From: Solidesulfovibrio carbinolicus
GTDB taxonomy: Bacteria > Desulfobacterota > Desulfovibrionia > Desulfovibrionales > Desulfovibrionaceae
Length of the DNA stretch: 64,000 bases
Assembly: GCF_004135975.1 (NCBI RefSeq)
Contig: NZ_CP026538.1
Location: 3,782,001 to 3,846,000, forward strand
Direction: 5' to 3'
Below the pieces are notes generated by a model. It saw only the letters and a list, made by a program, of their open reading frames with translations, was not told the DNA's origin and ran no database searches. The translations under genes and the position numbers were made by a program. Of this stretch, positions 1-8,833 are shown in pieces; within the stretch, counting starts at the first letter, position 1, and each line of letters opens with the position of its first letter.

Positions 1-653
1 ATCCTGGTGCCCACAGCCCGCTTGCCGTCGCGTTCGATGGTGGTGGCCACCCGGGTGTCGCCGTAGAAAATGGTGCATTCCGTGCCGAGCACCTTTTTGA
101 TGTCGTCGACAAAGGCGTTGCTGGAGGACAGGTTGATGCCGGTGGTCACCGAACCGACGATCTTGCCGTCCTGGTAGACGGGATAGCCGGCGCGCAGGGA
201 AAACTTGACGGCCGTGCCTTCTTCCAGGCCAACCGATCCCTGGCCGGCCAGGGCCTTTTGGACATTGAGCTGATTCTTGACGGAATCGCCGGACTGGTCG
301 GAGTGCCCACGGGCCACCACCTTGCCTTCGGCGTCGGCGATGGTGACGAATTCGATGCGCAGCTCCCGCTGGGCGTCCTTGGCGATCTTGACCAGGGCGG
401 CCTTGTCCTTGGCCACGATGGCGCCGGCCACGTCAGGCCGGGTGGCCAGAAGGTAGGTGACGCCCTTGACCTCGCTGCTGGCCTCCTTGAGCATGGCATC
501 GACGGCGTCGGCCTTGGTGTCGATCTCGTGCTGGCTCATGCGGTTGAGCCCGTCGGACAGGTAATAATGGACGGTCAGCGAGGTGGCCAAGGTCAGCAGG
601 ATCACGGTAAAGAGCAACAATGCAATGATCTTTCCGGTGAAGGTCAGCCGCAT
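1..653 (-). CDS. Methyl-accepting chemotaxis protein, N-terminal part (runs off the window)
   Basis: Reading leftward from an ATG at 653 preceded by a strong AGGAGG site, the frame stays open to the window edge (about 217 codons). Residues about 7-29 form a membrane segment, followed by a helical and alpha/beta extracellular region to about residue 205 that resembles a single Cache sensor domain, with the typical GKVVARGHS and GSVTTGINLSS stretches. This is the usual front half of a Cache-type chemoreceptor; the HAMP and signalling domains would lie beyond base 1. Calling it a chemoreceptor rather than a sensor kinase or cyclase with the same input domain is inference. The ligand cannot be told. 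Confidence 0.75.
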   Translation of the reverse strand, partial: MRLTFTGKIIALLLFTVILLTLATSLTVHYYLSDGLNRMSQHEIDTKADAVDAMLKEASSEVKGVTYLLATRPDVAGAIVAKDKAALVKIAKDAQRELRIEFVTIADAEGKVVARGHSDQSGDSVKNQLNVQKALAGQGSVGLEEGTAVKFSLRAGYPVYQDGKIVGSVTTGINLSSSNAFVDDIKKVLGTECTIFYGDTRVATTIERDGKRAVGTR

Positions 654-853
654 ACGCACCTCCTGGGCCGCCCTGGGGTCCCCCCCGGGAAACGCCTGTC
701 GTGAAATTTTACACGATCTCTTGCCGTAGAAAAGACAGAATGATTATAGGAAAAATAATCATCCGTGGAAAGCGATTCCCACCACTGCGCGCGAATTTTC
801 CGCTCCGGGAAGACGACTTATCCGAATTTTTCACAAGCCAGGACGCTGGACGG

Positions 854-1168
854 TCACGGCCGGGCCAATAATCTGGCCAACAGGAATCCCTGTTTACCCG
901 ACCCAAGGGCCCGCACTTCCACCCAGCCCCCGGGCACGACCGTCACAACCGACACCCGATCGCCGTCATGCAGGTCTTCCAGCACATCGCAGGTCAGGCT
1001 CGGACAATCGAGCAGATTGGCCAGCGGCGCGGCCACCTTGTATACGCTGGCCGGGTCCACCGGCCCGGACGCCGTCTTGCCGCCCAGGCATCCGCCCAGC
1101 ATCATGGCCGCCGCCAACAGCATCCCCAAGCCCCCCCACCGCCGCAGCATGCAAGTTGTCGCCGTCAT
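854..1168 (-). CDS. SH3-domain lipoprotein
   Basis: The product is about 104 aa. The start was placed at 1168, where AGGAAG lies a few bases upstream; a longer in-frame start at 1216 lacks a site. A hydrophobic signal ends in the lipobox LGGC with the lipidated Cys at about residue 27. Residues 40-104 form one bacterial SH3 fold (ANLLDCPSLTCDVLEDLHDG, then the strand WVEVR and GKQGFLL), a module used to bind peptidoglycan or peptides. It probably faces the periplasm. Its partner and function are unknown. Confidence 0.7.
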   Translation of the reverse strand: MTATTCMLRRWGGLGMLLAAAMMLGGCLGGKTASGPVDPASVYKVAAPLANLLDCPSLTCDVLEDLHDGDRVSVVTVVPGGWVEVRALGSGKQGFLLARLLARP

Positions 1169-1556
1169 CAGACTCTTCCTTATTTTTTTGAGAACAAGAA
1201 TCATTCCTATTGCCAAAACAATCTGCTTGGACTATTTCTCTCCGCGTTGGCCGCGGTGGCCGCAACGGACGGGCCGACCAAGGCGGCCTGGCATCCCTTG
1301 CCGGGGCGTACCTGGCCAGGGGCCAGCCGTCGCGGCGACCATTCCGCAGCGTCGCCTTGTCCGGCCCGACAGTCGCGAGCCGCCGCGGAAAAAGTTGTCG
1401 CCCCGGCCGTGGGCGCGTTTGGTCGCAAGGCCGTGGCTGGCCCTATCGGGATGTTGCCGGCCAAGGGGCAGAACCCGGCCAAGCCGGGACAGCCCGGCCG
1501 GGAAACAAGACGCAGGGGAGTGGGTGCGGACAGGGCCATGGGCCGGCCGGCCGGAG
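1169..1556. other. Non-coding gap of about 390 bp
   Basis: The long reading frames here on both strands are compositional shadows without ribosome sites. A run of A/T bases at about 1185-1225 is the only likely promoter region, driving the SH3 lipoprotein leftward. I see no RNA gene or mobile element. Confidence 0.4.
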
Positions 1557-1916
1557 CTAGTTGCCGTCGAAGGTGCGCATTTCTTTTTCGAACGCCCGAC
1601 GAGGAGCCTGGGACGGACAGTTGCAGACGGCGTAGGCGGCGTCGTAGCGGCTGTCGGCGGTGATGCCGCCGGGGCCGGTGAACACGAGCTTCTCCGGGTC
1701 CGGCTGGGAGATGGCGTAGACGCCGGGGTTGGTGGCGCAGGACCCGCAGGTGACGTTCCAGGTGGACACGCCGGTCATCTGCACCTTGGCCACGCAGCAG
1801 TCGCCGTAAGGATCGACCTTGCCGGTCTTGACGCCGGAATCGGCCCCGGCCGCCGCGACCAGACCAAGGCTGAGGCAAAGCACGGCAACGAGGCAAAAAG
1901 TGTGGCGATGCGGCAT
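1557..1916 (-). CDS. Small secreted cysteine-containing protein of unknown function
   Basis: The product is 119 aa. The start is the ATG at 1916 with AGGGAGGA just upstream; the longer open frame before it is untranslated leader. A signal peptide covers residues 1 to about 26, cleaved around AAAGA. The mature part has a CC pair (YGDCCVAK), a CGSC pair and a CNC motif near the end, suggesting disulfides or metal binding in the periplasm. It lies divergent to the peroxiredoxin gene. I do not recognise a family. Confidence 0.6.
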   Translation of the reverse strand: MPHRHTFCLVAVLCLSLGLVAAAGADSGVKTGKVDPYGDCCVAKVQMTGVSTWNVTCGSCATNPGVYAISQPDPEKLVFTGPGGITADSRYDAAYAVCNCPSQAPRRAFEKEMRTFDGN

Positions 1917-2118
1917 GGTTCCTCCCTGGCGCGTGGCCCAAACACGGATATTTTTGGAAATTAGCCGGTCGGGACGCCCTTGTCCAGCCGGCAGCCGACA
2001 GCCCTTTGGCGACGATGGCGCAAACCAGCTTGCCTTTTGTCGCCGGGCGGGCCATAACCTGTAAGAGCGGGATTCGGACCCGGTTCCCATCCCCCAAAAA
2101 AACCAAGAGGACGTACCC

Positions 2119-2760
2119 ATGCACGATCACGACCACGAAGAATACGACGAGTGCTGCACCGAGATCCCCGAGGCTTCCGTTGGCCAGCCGGTGGTGGACT
2201 TTTCCCTGAAAGTCTATGACCCGGCCGAGGGCTTTTTCGGCGAGATGGACATGGAAAAGCTCATGGAAGACGGCAAATGGGTGATCCTGTTCTTCTACCC
2301 GGCCGACTTCACCTTCGTGTGCCCCACCGAACTGGCCGATCTGGCCGCCAAGCACGAGGAACTCAAAAAGCTCGGCTTCGAGGTCTTTTCCGTCTCCACC
2401 GACACGGAATTCGCCCACTTGGCCTGGCGCAACAGCGAAAAGCTGCTGGAAAACGTCCAGTACAAGATGGCCGCCGACCCCACCGGCAAGGTCTCCCGCT
2501 ACTTCGGCGTCTATGACGAAGAATCGGGACTGGCCCTTCGCGGCACGTTCATCATCAACCCCGACGGTGTGCTGGTCTCCAAGGAGATCAACTTCTACAA
2601 CGTCGGCCGCAACGCCGACGAGCTGCTGCGCAAGTGCCAGGCCAACGTCTACCTGCGCGAGCACCCGGCCGAGGCCTGCCCGGCCAAGTGGACCCCCGGC
2701 GACAAGACGCTGACCCCGTCCGAACAGCTCGTGGGCAAGGTCTACGAGGCCCTGTCCTAG
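2119..2760 (+). CDS. Typical 2-Cys peroxiredoxin (AhpC/Prx1 type)
   Basis: The 213-aa protein carries the peroxidatic motif YPADFTFVCPTEL (Cys near residue 69) and a resolving Cys in HPAEACPAKW near the C-terminus, so it is a typical 2-Cys enzyme reducing H2O2 and alkyl hydroperoxides. The N-terminus is rich in His and acidic residues (MHDHDHEE) and has an extra CC pair, which the family does not need and which may bind metal. An AAGAGG site precedes the ATG. No reductase (AhpF) or regulator gene is adjacent, so the electron donor is presumably a thioredoxin encoded elsewhere. Confidence 0.93.
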   Translation: MHDHDHEEYDECCTEIPEASVGQPVVDFSLKVYDPAEGFFGEMDMEKLMEDGKWVILFFYPADFTFVCPTELADLAAKHEELKKLGFEVFSVSTDTEFAHLAWRNSEKLLENVQYKMAADPTGKVSRYFGVYDEESGLALRGTFIINPDGVLVSKEINFYNVGRNADELLRKCQANVYLREHPAEACPAKWTPGDKTLTPSEQLVGKVYEALS

Positions 2761-2788
2761 TTCCTCGTCGCATCCTCAGCCATGACAG

Positions 2789-2832
2789 CGCCCGAAGCGC
2801 CCGGCCCGTCCGGCGCGCTTCGGGCGTTTGGC
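2789..2832 (+). terminator. Rho-independent terminator after the peroxiredoxin gene
   Basis: A perfect 12-bp inverted repeat (CGCCCGAAGCGC at 2789-2800 and its complement at 2815-2826) is followed by T-rich sequence. It lies 28 bp past the stop and also separates the gene from the convergent LysR gene. Confidence 0.75.
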
Positions 2833-2866
2833 GTTTTTGCCGCCTCCCAGCTCCCCCGCGCCGCCG

Positions 2867-3745
2867 TCACGGCAGCTTTTCCCGGGCCAGGGCCAGCCAG
2901 GCCCGGGCCGCCGGCGACAACCGCGCGCCCTTGCGCCAGGACAACGCCGCCCGCCAGCGCAGATCGGTCTCGTCCACCAGCACCACGCCCAGCGGCTCCA
3001 GATTGCGCCCTTCGGTCAACAGGCGCGGCAGCAAGGCCACCCCAAGACCGGCCGCCACCAGGGCAATGATGAAATCCAGCTGGCCGCTGCGGGCCGCCAG
3101 GCGCGGCGCAAAGCCCCGCAGGGAACAAGCGTGCTCGATGCGCGTATTGAGGGCGAACCCCTGCTCAAAAAGGATAAACGGGTCGTGCGCCAATTCCGCC
3201 AGCCGCAGGCGCTCCCGGCCGCGCAGGGGATGGTCGGCGGCCAGCACGGCCATCATGGGATCGTCGCGCACCGGCTGCCAGGAAAAGGCCTCGCCAATGG
3301 GCAGAAGCGACACGCCAAGCTCCACCTCGCCGGCTAAAAGCGCCTCCTCCAGCCGGGCGCTGCCCTGCTCCATGAGCTCGATCTCCACATTGGGCCAGCG
3401 GCTGCGATACTCGGCGAAAAGCGGCGCGAAAAGCCGGGCGCTGCCGAAAATCGGCAGTCCCAGGCGCAGCCGGCCCGATAAAAGCCCGCGCAAATCGGCC
3501 AGTTCGGCCGCCAGATGCTCGCTCTCGGCCAGCATGGCCAAGGCCCGAGCGTAAACCAGCTCCCCGGCCGCCGTCAGACGCACGCCGGTCCCCAGCCGCT
3601 CCAAAAGCGCCTCGCCGCACTCGGCCTCCAGCTGCCCCACCGCCTTGCTCACCGTGGACTGGGTGGAGAAAAGCGTCCGGGCCGCCCTGGAAAACCCGCC
3701 CTGGCGCACCACTTCCACAAAGGCTTTCAGATTGCGCAGTTCCAT
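2867..3745 (-). CDS. LysR-family transcriptional regulator next to the cidAB-like genes
   Basis: This is a full-length LysR protein (292 aa from the ATG at 3745; an ATG at 3751 would add two residues but has no spaced ribosome site). The N-terminal winged helix is clear (LKAFVEVVRQGGFSRAARTL, then STQSTVSKAVGQLE). The rest is the periplasmic-binding-protein-like effector domain. It is divergently transcribed from the CidA/LrgB pair with 94 bp between starts, the usual arrangement of CidR with cidAB, so it probably controls that pair. The effector is unknown; weak acids such as acetate are known for CidR. Confidence 0.88.
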   Translation of the reverse strand: MELRNLKAFVEVVRQGGFSRAARTLFSTQSTVSKAVGQLEAECGEALLERLGTGVRLTAAGELVYARALAMLAESEHLAAELADLRGLLSGRLRLGLPIFGSARLFAPLFAEYRSRWPNVEIELMEQGSARLEEALLAGEVELGVSLLPIGEAFSWQPVRDDPMMAVLAADHPLRGRERLRLAELAHDPFILFEQGFALNTRIEHACSLRGFAPRLAARSGQLDFIIALVAAGLGVALLPRLLTEGRNLEPLGVVLVDETDLRWRAALSWRKGARLSPAARAWLALAREKLP

Positions 3746-3749
3746 GCCC

Positions 3750-3764
3750 ATTCCAATACGGAAT
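3750..3764. promoter_or_regulatory. Candidate LysR operator (ATTCC-N5-GGAAT)
   Basis: A perfect 5-5-5 palindrome, ATTCCAATACGGAAT, lies in the divergent promoter region against the regulator's own start, with another half-site ATTCC at 3772-3776. It fits the T-N11-A pattern of LysR sites. This is inferred from symmetry and position only. Confidence 0.45.
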
Positions 3765-3839
3765 AGCTTTCATTCCGACAATTCATTTCACAAATGGGCG
3801 GCCCGTACCTATCTCAGAGCCAGGCAAGGAGTTGCCGCC

Positions 3840-4244
3840 ATGACACTGGAAACAACAACAATGAAAAAAGGCCTGCGAAGCCTCGTCGAGACCACGGCCC
3901 AAGGGCTCGCCCTGATCGGCCTGTGGTGGATCTGCGACGCGGCCGTGCGCGCGGCCGGGCTGCCCATCCCGGGCGGCGTGGCCGGCATGGCCGTGTTGCT
4001 GGCGCTTCTGGCCTCCGGCGCGCTGCCCGTGGGCTGCCTGCGCCTGGGAGCCAAAGGACTTTTAAACCATATGCTGCTCTTTTTCGTCCCGGCGGCGGTG
4101 GTGCTGCGGGACCATGCCGAACTGCTGGGGTCCACGGGACTCAAGGTCCTGGCCGTCATCGTCGTCGGCATCCTCTCGGTGATGGCCGGCACGGCCCTGG
4201 CCGTGGAACTGCACATCCGCCTGAGGTCGCGCCATGTCCGCTAA
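3840..4244 (+). CDS. CidA/LrgA family holin-like membrane protein
   Basis: The 134-aa protein starts at the ATG at 3840 with AAGGAG upstream. It has four hydrophobic segments and the family signature around LPIPGGVAGMAVLLALL and FFVPAAVVL. CidA/LrgA proteins oligomerise in the inner membrane and, with an LrgB-type partner, affect autolysis or export of small metabolites such as pyruvate. Its stop codon overlaps the start of the LrgB gene by 11 bp, implying translational coupling. Confidence 0.9.
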   Translation: MTLETTTMKKGLRSLVETTAQGLALIGLWWICDAAVRAAGLPIPGGVAGMAVLLALLASGALPVGCLRLGAKGLLNHMLLFFVPAAVVLRDHAELLGSTGLKVLAVIVVGILSVMAGTALAVELHIRLRSRHVR

Positions 4245-4923
4245 CCATTCCGCCCTGTTCTGGCTGGCGGCCACCCTGGCCGCCTATGTCGTCTCGCGTG
4301 TCGCCCGGCACTACGTGCGCGCCTGGTGGACCTCGCCGCTGCTTTTAACCTGCGTGCTGTGCCTGGGGCTGACCATCGGCCTGCACGCCGGCTACAGCGA
4401 ATACATGCGCGGCGGCCAGTGGCTGCTGCTGCTGCTCGGCCCGGCCACCGTCGCCTTTGCCGTGCCCATCTACGAACACCGCGCACTCATCAAACGCCAC
4501 TGGCCGACCCTGGGCGTGGGCGTCGCGGTAGGCTGCGGCCTGGCTTTCGGCGGCGGCTGGCTGCTCTCGGGGCTGCTTGGACTGTCCCAGGAAATGCGCC
4601 TGTCGCTTCTGCCCCGGTCGTTCACCACGCCCTTTGCCATGGACTTTGCCCGGGAAGTGGGCGGCGCGCCGGACCTGGCCGCCGTGTGCGTCATCGCCAC
4701 CGGCATCCTGGGCGCGTCCCTGGGCGGCATGCTGCTCAAGGTGCTGCCCCTGCGCACCGCCCTGGCCCGCGGAGCCATGCTCGGCATGGGCGCCCACGGG
4801 GCCGGCGTGGCCCGGGCCCTGGAAGCCGGCGAAGAAGAAGGGGCCATCGCCGGCCTGGTCATGATCCTCGCCGGCGTCACCTGCGCCCTCATCGGCCCGG
4901 CCATTTCGTTGTTGGAATCGTAG
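4234..4923 (+). CDS. LrgB/CidB family membrane protein
   Basis: The 229-aa protein is almost wholly hydrophobic, with about six or seven membrane helices. It has the conserved LrgB core RSFTTPFAMDFAREVGG and GAHGAGVARALE near the C-terminus. It forms an operon with the overlapping CidA/LrgA gene under the divergent LysR regulator. Calling it cidB or lrgB is not possible from sequence alone. Confidence 0.9.
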   Translation: MSANHSALFWLAATLAAYVVSRVARHYVRAWWTSPLLLTCVLCLGLTIGLHAGYSEYMRGGQWLLLLLGPATVAFAVPIYEHRALIKRHWPTLGVGVAVGCGLAFGGGWLLSGLLGLSQEMRLSLLPRSFTTPFAMDFAREVGGAPDLAAVCVIATGILGASLGGMLLKVLPLRTALARGAMLGMGAHGAGVARALEAGEEEGAIAGLVMILAGVTCALIGPAISLLES

Positions 4924-4940
4924 GAGAAGTTTTATTTTTT

Positions 4941-4982
4941 TGCCTCCGGCGGCCGGGGGCCTGAGGCCCCCGGACCCCCCAA
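4941..4982 (+). repeat. GC-rich palindromic repeat, family 1, copy 1
   Basis: The element begins TGCCTCCGGCGGCC, continues into the palindrome GGGGGCCTGAGGCCCCC and ends GGACCCCCC. It lies just past the lrgB-type stop after a T-rich tract. Together with an inverted copy at 5205-5250 it fills most of the 353-bp gap between 4924 and 5276; the stretch between the copies (4983-5204) holds no gene I can support. Confidence 0.8.
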
Positions 4983-5204
4983 ATGGGTTTTAGGGGGACG
5001 GGCGGAAGGCCGGACGAGCGCAAAGATTTGCCCCCTCCGGCGGCGGCTACCAGACCAGCCGCCGCTCTCCATACAAGAGGCCCTCGAATCCTGGCGGACT
5101 TCGAGGGCCTCATCTTTGTCGCTATAACACGATCGCCGGCCTGTGAGCGACCCGGCCGACCGGAGCACCAACCCCGCCGCCCCCCCTTTAACCCTTTCCC
5201 CATT

Positions 5205-5250
5205 CGGGGGGTCTGGGGGCCTCAGGCCCCCAGCCGCCGGAGGCATCTTC
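5205..5250 (-). repeat. GC-rich palindromic repeat, family 1, copy 2 (inverted)
   Basis: Read on the minus strand this copy has the purine tract (AAGAGAAG), GATGCCTCCGGCGGC, the palindrome GGGGGCCTGAGGCCCCC and the tail AGACCCCCC. It sits 26 bp past the stop of the minus-strand esterase gene, in the same orientation relative to that gene as copy 1 has to lrgB. Confidence 0.8.
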
Positions 5251-5276
5251 TCTTCCTCTTCTTATCTCTTCACTCC

Positions 5277-5867
5277 CTAAACAAACCACCCCTGCCAAGC
5301 CTCCCACTCCCCAACGCGCGCCGCGAAGGCGGCGTAGCCGGCCGCGCCGGGGTGGTAGCCGTCGCCCACGGTGGCCAGGCTGTCGAGGTAGGCGGACTGC
5401 CGGCACAGCGGCCGGCACATGTCGAGGTAGGGCAGCCCCATTTCGGCGCAGCTGCCGGCGAAGACGTCGGAGAGTTCCTCGATGCGCGCCCGGTAGGCGT
5501 CGTCGAGGACCGGCGGCGGCCCGACCATGAGCGTCGGGCACAGGGCGCTGGTTTTGCTGACGATCTCGAAGAGGTTGTCCACGGATTCGGACAGTTCGAC
5601 CTTGCGCCGGCCGTTTTCGATCTTGACGTCGTTGACGCCAAAGGACAGCACGATGCGGGCTTCGTCGCGGGGGAGCAAGCGCGGCGGCAGTTCGCGGCCG
5701 AGGCGGTTTTTGATGTGGCGGCTGGTTTCCGAGCGCACGCCCAGGTTGTAGAGGGTAAGCCCCAACCCGGCGGCCGACGCAGCGGCGCACAGCCGGCCGG
5801 GCCAGCCGAGGTAGGTTTCGTCGCCGACGCCCACGGTCAGCGAATCACCGACAAAGACGATGCGCAT
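5277..5867 (-). CDS. SGNH/GDSL-family esterase or lipase
   Basis: The 196-aa protein contains the family blocks in order: GDSLTVG with the nucleophile Ser near residue 9, a Gly in block II (NLGVRSE), FGVNDVK with the oxyanion Asn, and the Asp-His pair in DGYHP near the C-terminus. No signal peptide is seen, so it is probably a cytoplasmic acyl-ester or thioester hydrolase of unknown substrate. It starts 19 bp after the PNPOx-like gene with a good GGAGG site and is the last gene of a three-gene operon. Confidence 0.88.
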   Translation of the reverse strand: MRIVFVGDSLTVGVGDETYLGWPGRLCAAASAAGLGLTLYNLGVRSETSRHIKNRLGRELPPRLLPRDEARIVLSFGVNDVKIENGRRKVELSESVDNLFEIVSKTSALCPTLMVGPPPVLDDAYRARIEELSDVFAGSCAEMGLPYLDMCRPLCRQSAYLDSLATVGDGYHPGAAGYAAFAARVGEWEAWQGWFV

Positions 5868-5886
5868 GGCGGCCTCCGGGTGCGGT

Positions 5887-6360
5887 TCAGTCCCACTCGC
5901 CGTGGGGCGGGTTGGCCTTGCCGGTCATGGACGCGATGTCGATGCGCACCACGGCCGTGACGGGCACGACTTCGGGTTTGAAGCCGTCGGTCGGGCCGCC
6001 GTGGCGGCGCATGATGACCTTGAGGCCGGCCAGCTTTTCCGCTTCGTCTTCGAGGATCACGGCCGTGCCGAAACCAATGATGGACTTATAATAAGTGGTC
6101 CAGTCGCAGGGCCGATCTCCGGTGACGATCTCCACATCGGCGTCGAGTTCAAAGCACACGTTGGGATTGGCCCGCAGGATGTCCATTTTCTTCCCTTTTT
6201 TCGAGGAATGAAAATAGATGCGGCCCGGCTCGTAGCCCATGTTGACCGGCACGACATAGGGCCATTGACCGTCGAAGAGCCCAAGGCGGCAGATCCGCGA
6301 CTGCATGAGCAGTTGTTCGAGGATCGCCTTGTCCTTGATTTCCCGTTCCTTCTTGCGCAT
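5887..6360 (-). CDS. Pyridoxamine 5'-phosphate oxidase-like flavoprotein (NimA type)
   Basis: The 157-aa protein has the split-barrel PNPOx-like fold, with CRLGLFDGQWPYVVPVNMGY near the N-terminus and FHSSKKGKKMDILRANPNVCFE in the middle, the pattern of the small FMN- or heme-binding NimA-like proteins. Members reduce nitroimidazoles or bind flavin; the physiological substrate is often unknown. It lies 48 bp downstream of the amidotransferase gene, with GGAGT before its ATG. Confidence 0.85.
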   Translation of the reverse strand: MRKKEREIKDKAILEQLLMQSRICRLGLFDGQWPYVVPVNMGYEPGRIYFHSSKKGKKMDILRANPNVCFELDADVEIVTGDRPCDWTTYYKSIIGFGTAVILEDEAEKLAGLKVIMRRHGGPTDGFKPEVVPVTAVVRIDIASMTGKANPPHGEWD

Positions 6361-6408
6361 CCCGTACTCCTTGCCCGATCCGCGCCGGGCGACGTAGGCA
6401 TTGTCCGA

Positions 6409-7104
6409 TCAGGCCGAAGCCAGGGCGTCGAGAAACTGGTAGGTCAGGGCCTTGATGGCCGGGAACACTTCGCGTCCGGCGTGCATCTGCTTGGGATGGT
6501 GCACGGTTGGTCCGGGAACCGCCACATCGGCGGCGCAGTGTTTGATGAGGTTTTGCATCCCCATCGGCGTGGTTTCCAGATGGTATTGCAGCCCCACGAC
6601 CTTGTGCTTATAGACAAAGGCCTGATTGGCGCAAGCGGCCGAGGAGGCCGCGTGCACGGCGCCGGGGGGGATGGCGAAGGTGTCGCCGTGCCAGTGGAAG
6701 GCGTAGTAGGACTCGGGGAAGCCGGCGAAAACCGGCTCGGCCAGCCCTTCCGGGGTCATGGTCACCTTGAACCAGCCGATTTCCGGGACCGGATTGCGCG
6801 ACACCGAGCCGCCCAGGACCACCGAGAGGAGCTGCGCGCCCAGGCACACGCCGAGCACCGGCTTGCCCGAGGCCACGCCGGCCTCAATGGCCTTTTTCTC
6901 GGCGGCCAGCCACGGATACTGCTTTTCGTCGTATACGCCCATGGGGCCGCCCATGACCACGAGCATGTCGTAGTCGGCGGGCGACGGCGGCGTCTCGTCG
7001 GCGTACAGGCTGGTGGAAACGACCTCATGGCCGCGTTCGGCGGCCCACAGGCCGATGGCTCCGACTTCTTCGAAGGGAACATGATAAAATGCGTGCAGAC
7101 GCAT
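6409..7104 (-). CDS. Class I glutamine amidotransferase-like protein
   Basis: The 231-aa protein is a stand-alone GATase1 domain. The nucleophile elbow is GVCLGAQLL (Cys near residue 94) and the catalytic His-Glu pair is in GLQYHLE near residue 190. An oxyanion strand GGPMGVYDE is present. Proteins of this kind are annotated as GMP-synthase-like amidotransferases, but free-standing members hydrolyse gamma-glutamyl compounds or peptides. It heads the minus-strand operon, has a GGAGG site, and is divergent from the sulfhydrylase gene. Confidence 0.87.
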   Translation of the reverse strand: MRLHAFYHVPFEEVGAIGLWAAERGHEVVSTSLYADETPPSPADYDMLVVMGGPMGVYDEKQYPWLAAEKKAIEAGVASGKPVLGVCLGAQLLSVVLGGSVSRNPVPEIGWFKVTMTPEGLAEPVFAGFPESYYAFHWHGDTFAIPPGAVHAASSAACANQAFVYKHKVVGLQYHLETTPMGMQNLIKHCAADVAVPGPTVHHPKQMHAGREVFPAIKALTYQFLDALASA

Positions 7105-7221
7105 GGGAACCTCCGGTATGACGTTGGGAGCCGCCGGTCAAAACGGCCGGCCGCATGGTGGGTCGCCCTCCCCGGCTTGTCAAGGAGCAAGGCGCGCCGC
7201 GCCGACAACTTCGGGGCGTTT

Positions 7222-7249
7222 TTGGACTTTCCTACCAAAAAAGTATAGC
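7222..7249 (+). promoter_or_regulatory. Candidate sigma-70 promoter for the sulfhydrylase gene
   Basis: A -35-like TTGGAC (7222-7227) and a -10-like TATAGC (7244-7249) are separated by 16 bp in an A/T-rich patch, about 60 bp before the ATG at 7310. I see no SAM riboswitch in this leader. Confidence 0.4.
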
Positions 7250-7309
7250 ATACAAAGTCACCATGCCCGCATTCTCCGGGCGACACCGTCTAACCGGCGA
7301 GGCATCAAC

Positions 7310-8620
7310 ATGGCCGACAACACCTGGCACGCCCAAACCCTGGCCCTGCACGCCGGGCATGCCCCGGACGCCGACACCCTGTCCCGGGCCGTGCCCATCC
7401 ACCAAACCACGAGCTATCTGTTCCGGGATCCCGAACACGCCGCCAACCTCTTTGCCCTGAAAGAAGGCGGCTACATCTACACGCGCCTGGGCAACCCCAC
7501 CACCGACGTGCTGGAACGCCGGCTGGCCGCCCTGCACGGGGCCAGCGCCTGCGTGTGCACCGCCTCGGGCATGGCCGCCATTTTCTACGCCATCGCCGCC
7601 ATCACCAAGGCCGGCCAGAACATCGTTTCGGGACTCAACCTCTACGGCGGCACGCACACCCTTTTCGAGCACACCCTCAAGCGTTTCGGCATCGAGGTGC
7701 GTTTCGTCGATTCCTCCGACCCGGCCAACTTCGCCGCCGCCATCGACGACAACACGCGCCTAGTTTACACCGAGACCATCGGCAACCCGCGCTGCAACGT
7801 CGACGACCTGCCGGCCATCGCCAAGATGGCCCATGACCACGGCCTGCCCTTCGTGGTGGACAACACCGTGGCCGCGCCGCCCATATTGAACCCCTTCGAG
7901 CTTGGGGCGGACATCGCGGTCTATTCGCTCACCAAGATCATCGGCGGCCACGGCACGGCCATCGGCGGGGCCATTGTCGAGGGCGGCAACTTCGACTGGT
8001 CCGTCGGCGGCAAGTTCCCGGAGATCACCGCCCCGGACCCGACCTACCACGGGGCCAATTTCTGGGAGATGCTGTGCTCGCTGGAAGGCGGCACGCCCTG
8101 CTCGGCCTTTTGCACCAAGGTGCGCACGGGCCTTATGCGCGACATCGGGGCCACGCCTTCGCCGTTCAACAGCTTCCTCATCATCCAGGGGCTGGAGACG
8201 TTGCCGCTGCGGGCCAAGGCCCATTGCGCCAACGCCCAGAAGGTGGCGGAATTCCTGGAAGCCCATCCGGCCGTCACTTGGGTCAACTACGCCGGCCTAG
8301 CCAGCCACAAGGACCATGCCCGGGCCAAGGCGCTCTTCCCCATCGGCCCCGGCGCGGTCTTCGGCTTCGGCGTCAAGGGAGGCCTGGAAGCCGGACGCAA
8401 ATTCATCGCCTCGGTGAAGCTGTGCTCGCACCTGGCCAACATCCTGGACGCCAAGACCTTGGTCATCCATCCGGCCAGCACCACGCATTCCCAGCTCACC
8501 CCGGCCGAACAGCTCGAAGCCGGCGTTACCCCGGACATGGTGCGGATATCGGTCGGCATCGAGGATGTGGAAGATATTATCGCCGATCTGGATCAGGCGC
8601 TGACGGCTGCCAGCGCATAG
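7310..8620 (+). CDS. O-acetylhomoserine sulfhydrylase (PLP enzyme)
   Basis: The 436-aa protein, starting at the ATG at 7310 (GGCGAGG upstream), matches the Cys/Met-metabolism PLP family throughout: [23 protein letters not shown] at the N-terminus, [12 protein letters not shown], and the PLP lysine in [12 protein letters not shown] near residue 208. The length and an N-terminus typical of MetY rather than cystathionine synthase favour O-acetylhomoserine plus sulfide giving homocysteine. In a sulfide-producing organism this is the expected direct-sulfhydrylation route to methionine. It is monocistronic, ending at a strong hairpin. Confidence 0.92.
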   Translation: MADNTWHAQTLALHAGHAPDADTLSRAVPIHQTTSYLFRDPEHAANLFALKEGGYIYTRLGNPTTDVLERRLAALHGASACVCTASGMAAIFYAIAAITKAGQNIVSGLNLYGGTHTLFEHTLKRFGIEVRFVDSSDPANFAAAIDDNTRLVYTETIGNPRCNVDDLPAIAKMAHDHGLPFVVDNTVAAPPILNPFELGADIAVYSLTKIIGGHGTAIGGAIVEGGNFDWSVGGKFPEITAPDPTYHGANFWEMLCSLEGGTPCSAFCTKVRTGLMRDIGATPSPFNSFLIIQGLETLPLRAKAHCANAQKVAEFLEAHPAVTWVNYAGLASHKDHARAKALFPIGPGAVFGFGVKGGLEAGRKFIASVKLCSHLANILDAKTLVIHPASTTHSQLTPAEQLEAGVTPDMVRISVGIEDVEDIIADLDQALTAASA

Positions 8621-8635
8621 AGAAAAAGACGAAGA

Positions 8636-8670
8636 CTGGGGGAAACGCTTTTAGAAAGCGTTTCCCCCAG
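8636..8670 (+). terminator. Long perfect hairpin after the sulfhydrylase gene
   Basis: A perfect 16-bp stem (CTGGGGGAAACGCTTT and its complement) with a 3-nt TAG loop starts 15 bp past the stop. It lacks a T-run directly after the stem, so it may act as a bidirectional terminator or RNA-stabilising element. Further small palindromes follow at about 8684-8696 and 8714-8736. Confidence 0.65.
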
Positions 8671-8833
8671 GCCCCCTTCGAAATAGCTGGGCTTACGCCC
8701 AACAGGAAGAGAGTCCGGGGGCCTTACCCCCGGAGCAACGTGGTTCCCGTCAAGCGCCACTGACGGCCATTCGGGCTTCCCGGCGGACAGAGAGTCAATC
8801 CTCGTCGCACCCCCTTTAAACCTTTTTCAGAGG

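Noticed and set aside
1207-2664. A 485-codon minus-strand open frame
   Set aside because: It is a shadow of the peroxiredoxin and intergenic DNA caused by high GC; no family likeness or ribosome site.
7110-7309. SAM riboswitch upstream of the sulfhydrylase gene
   Set aside because: I could not find the conserved helices or a leader terminator; only a promoter-like pair is visible.
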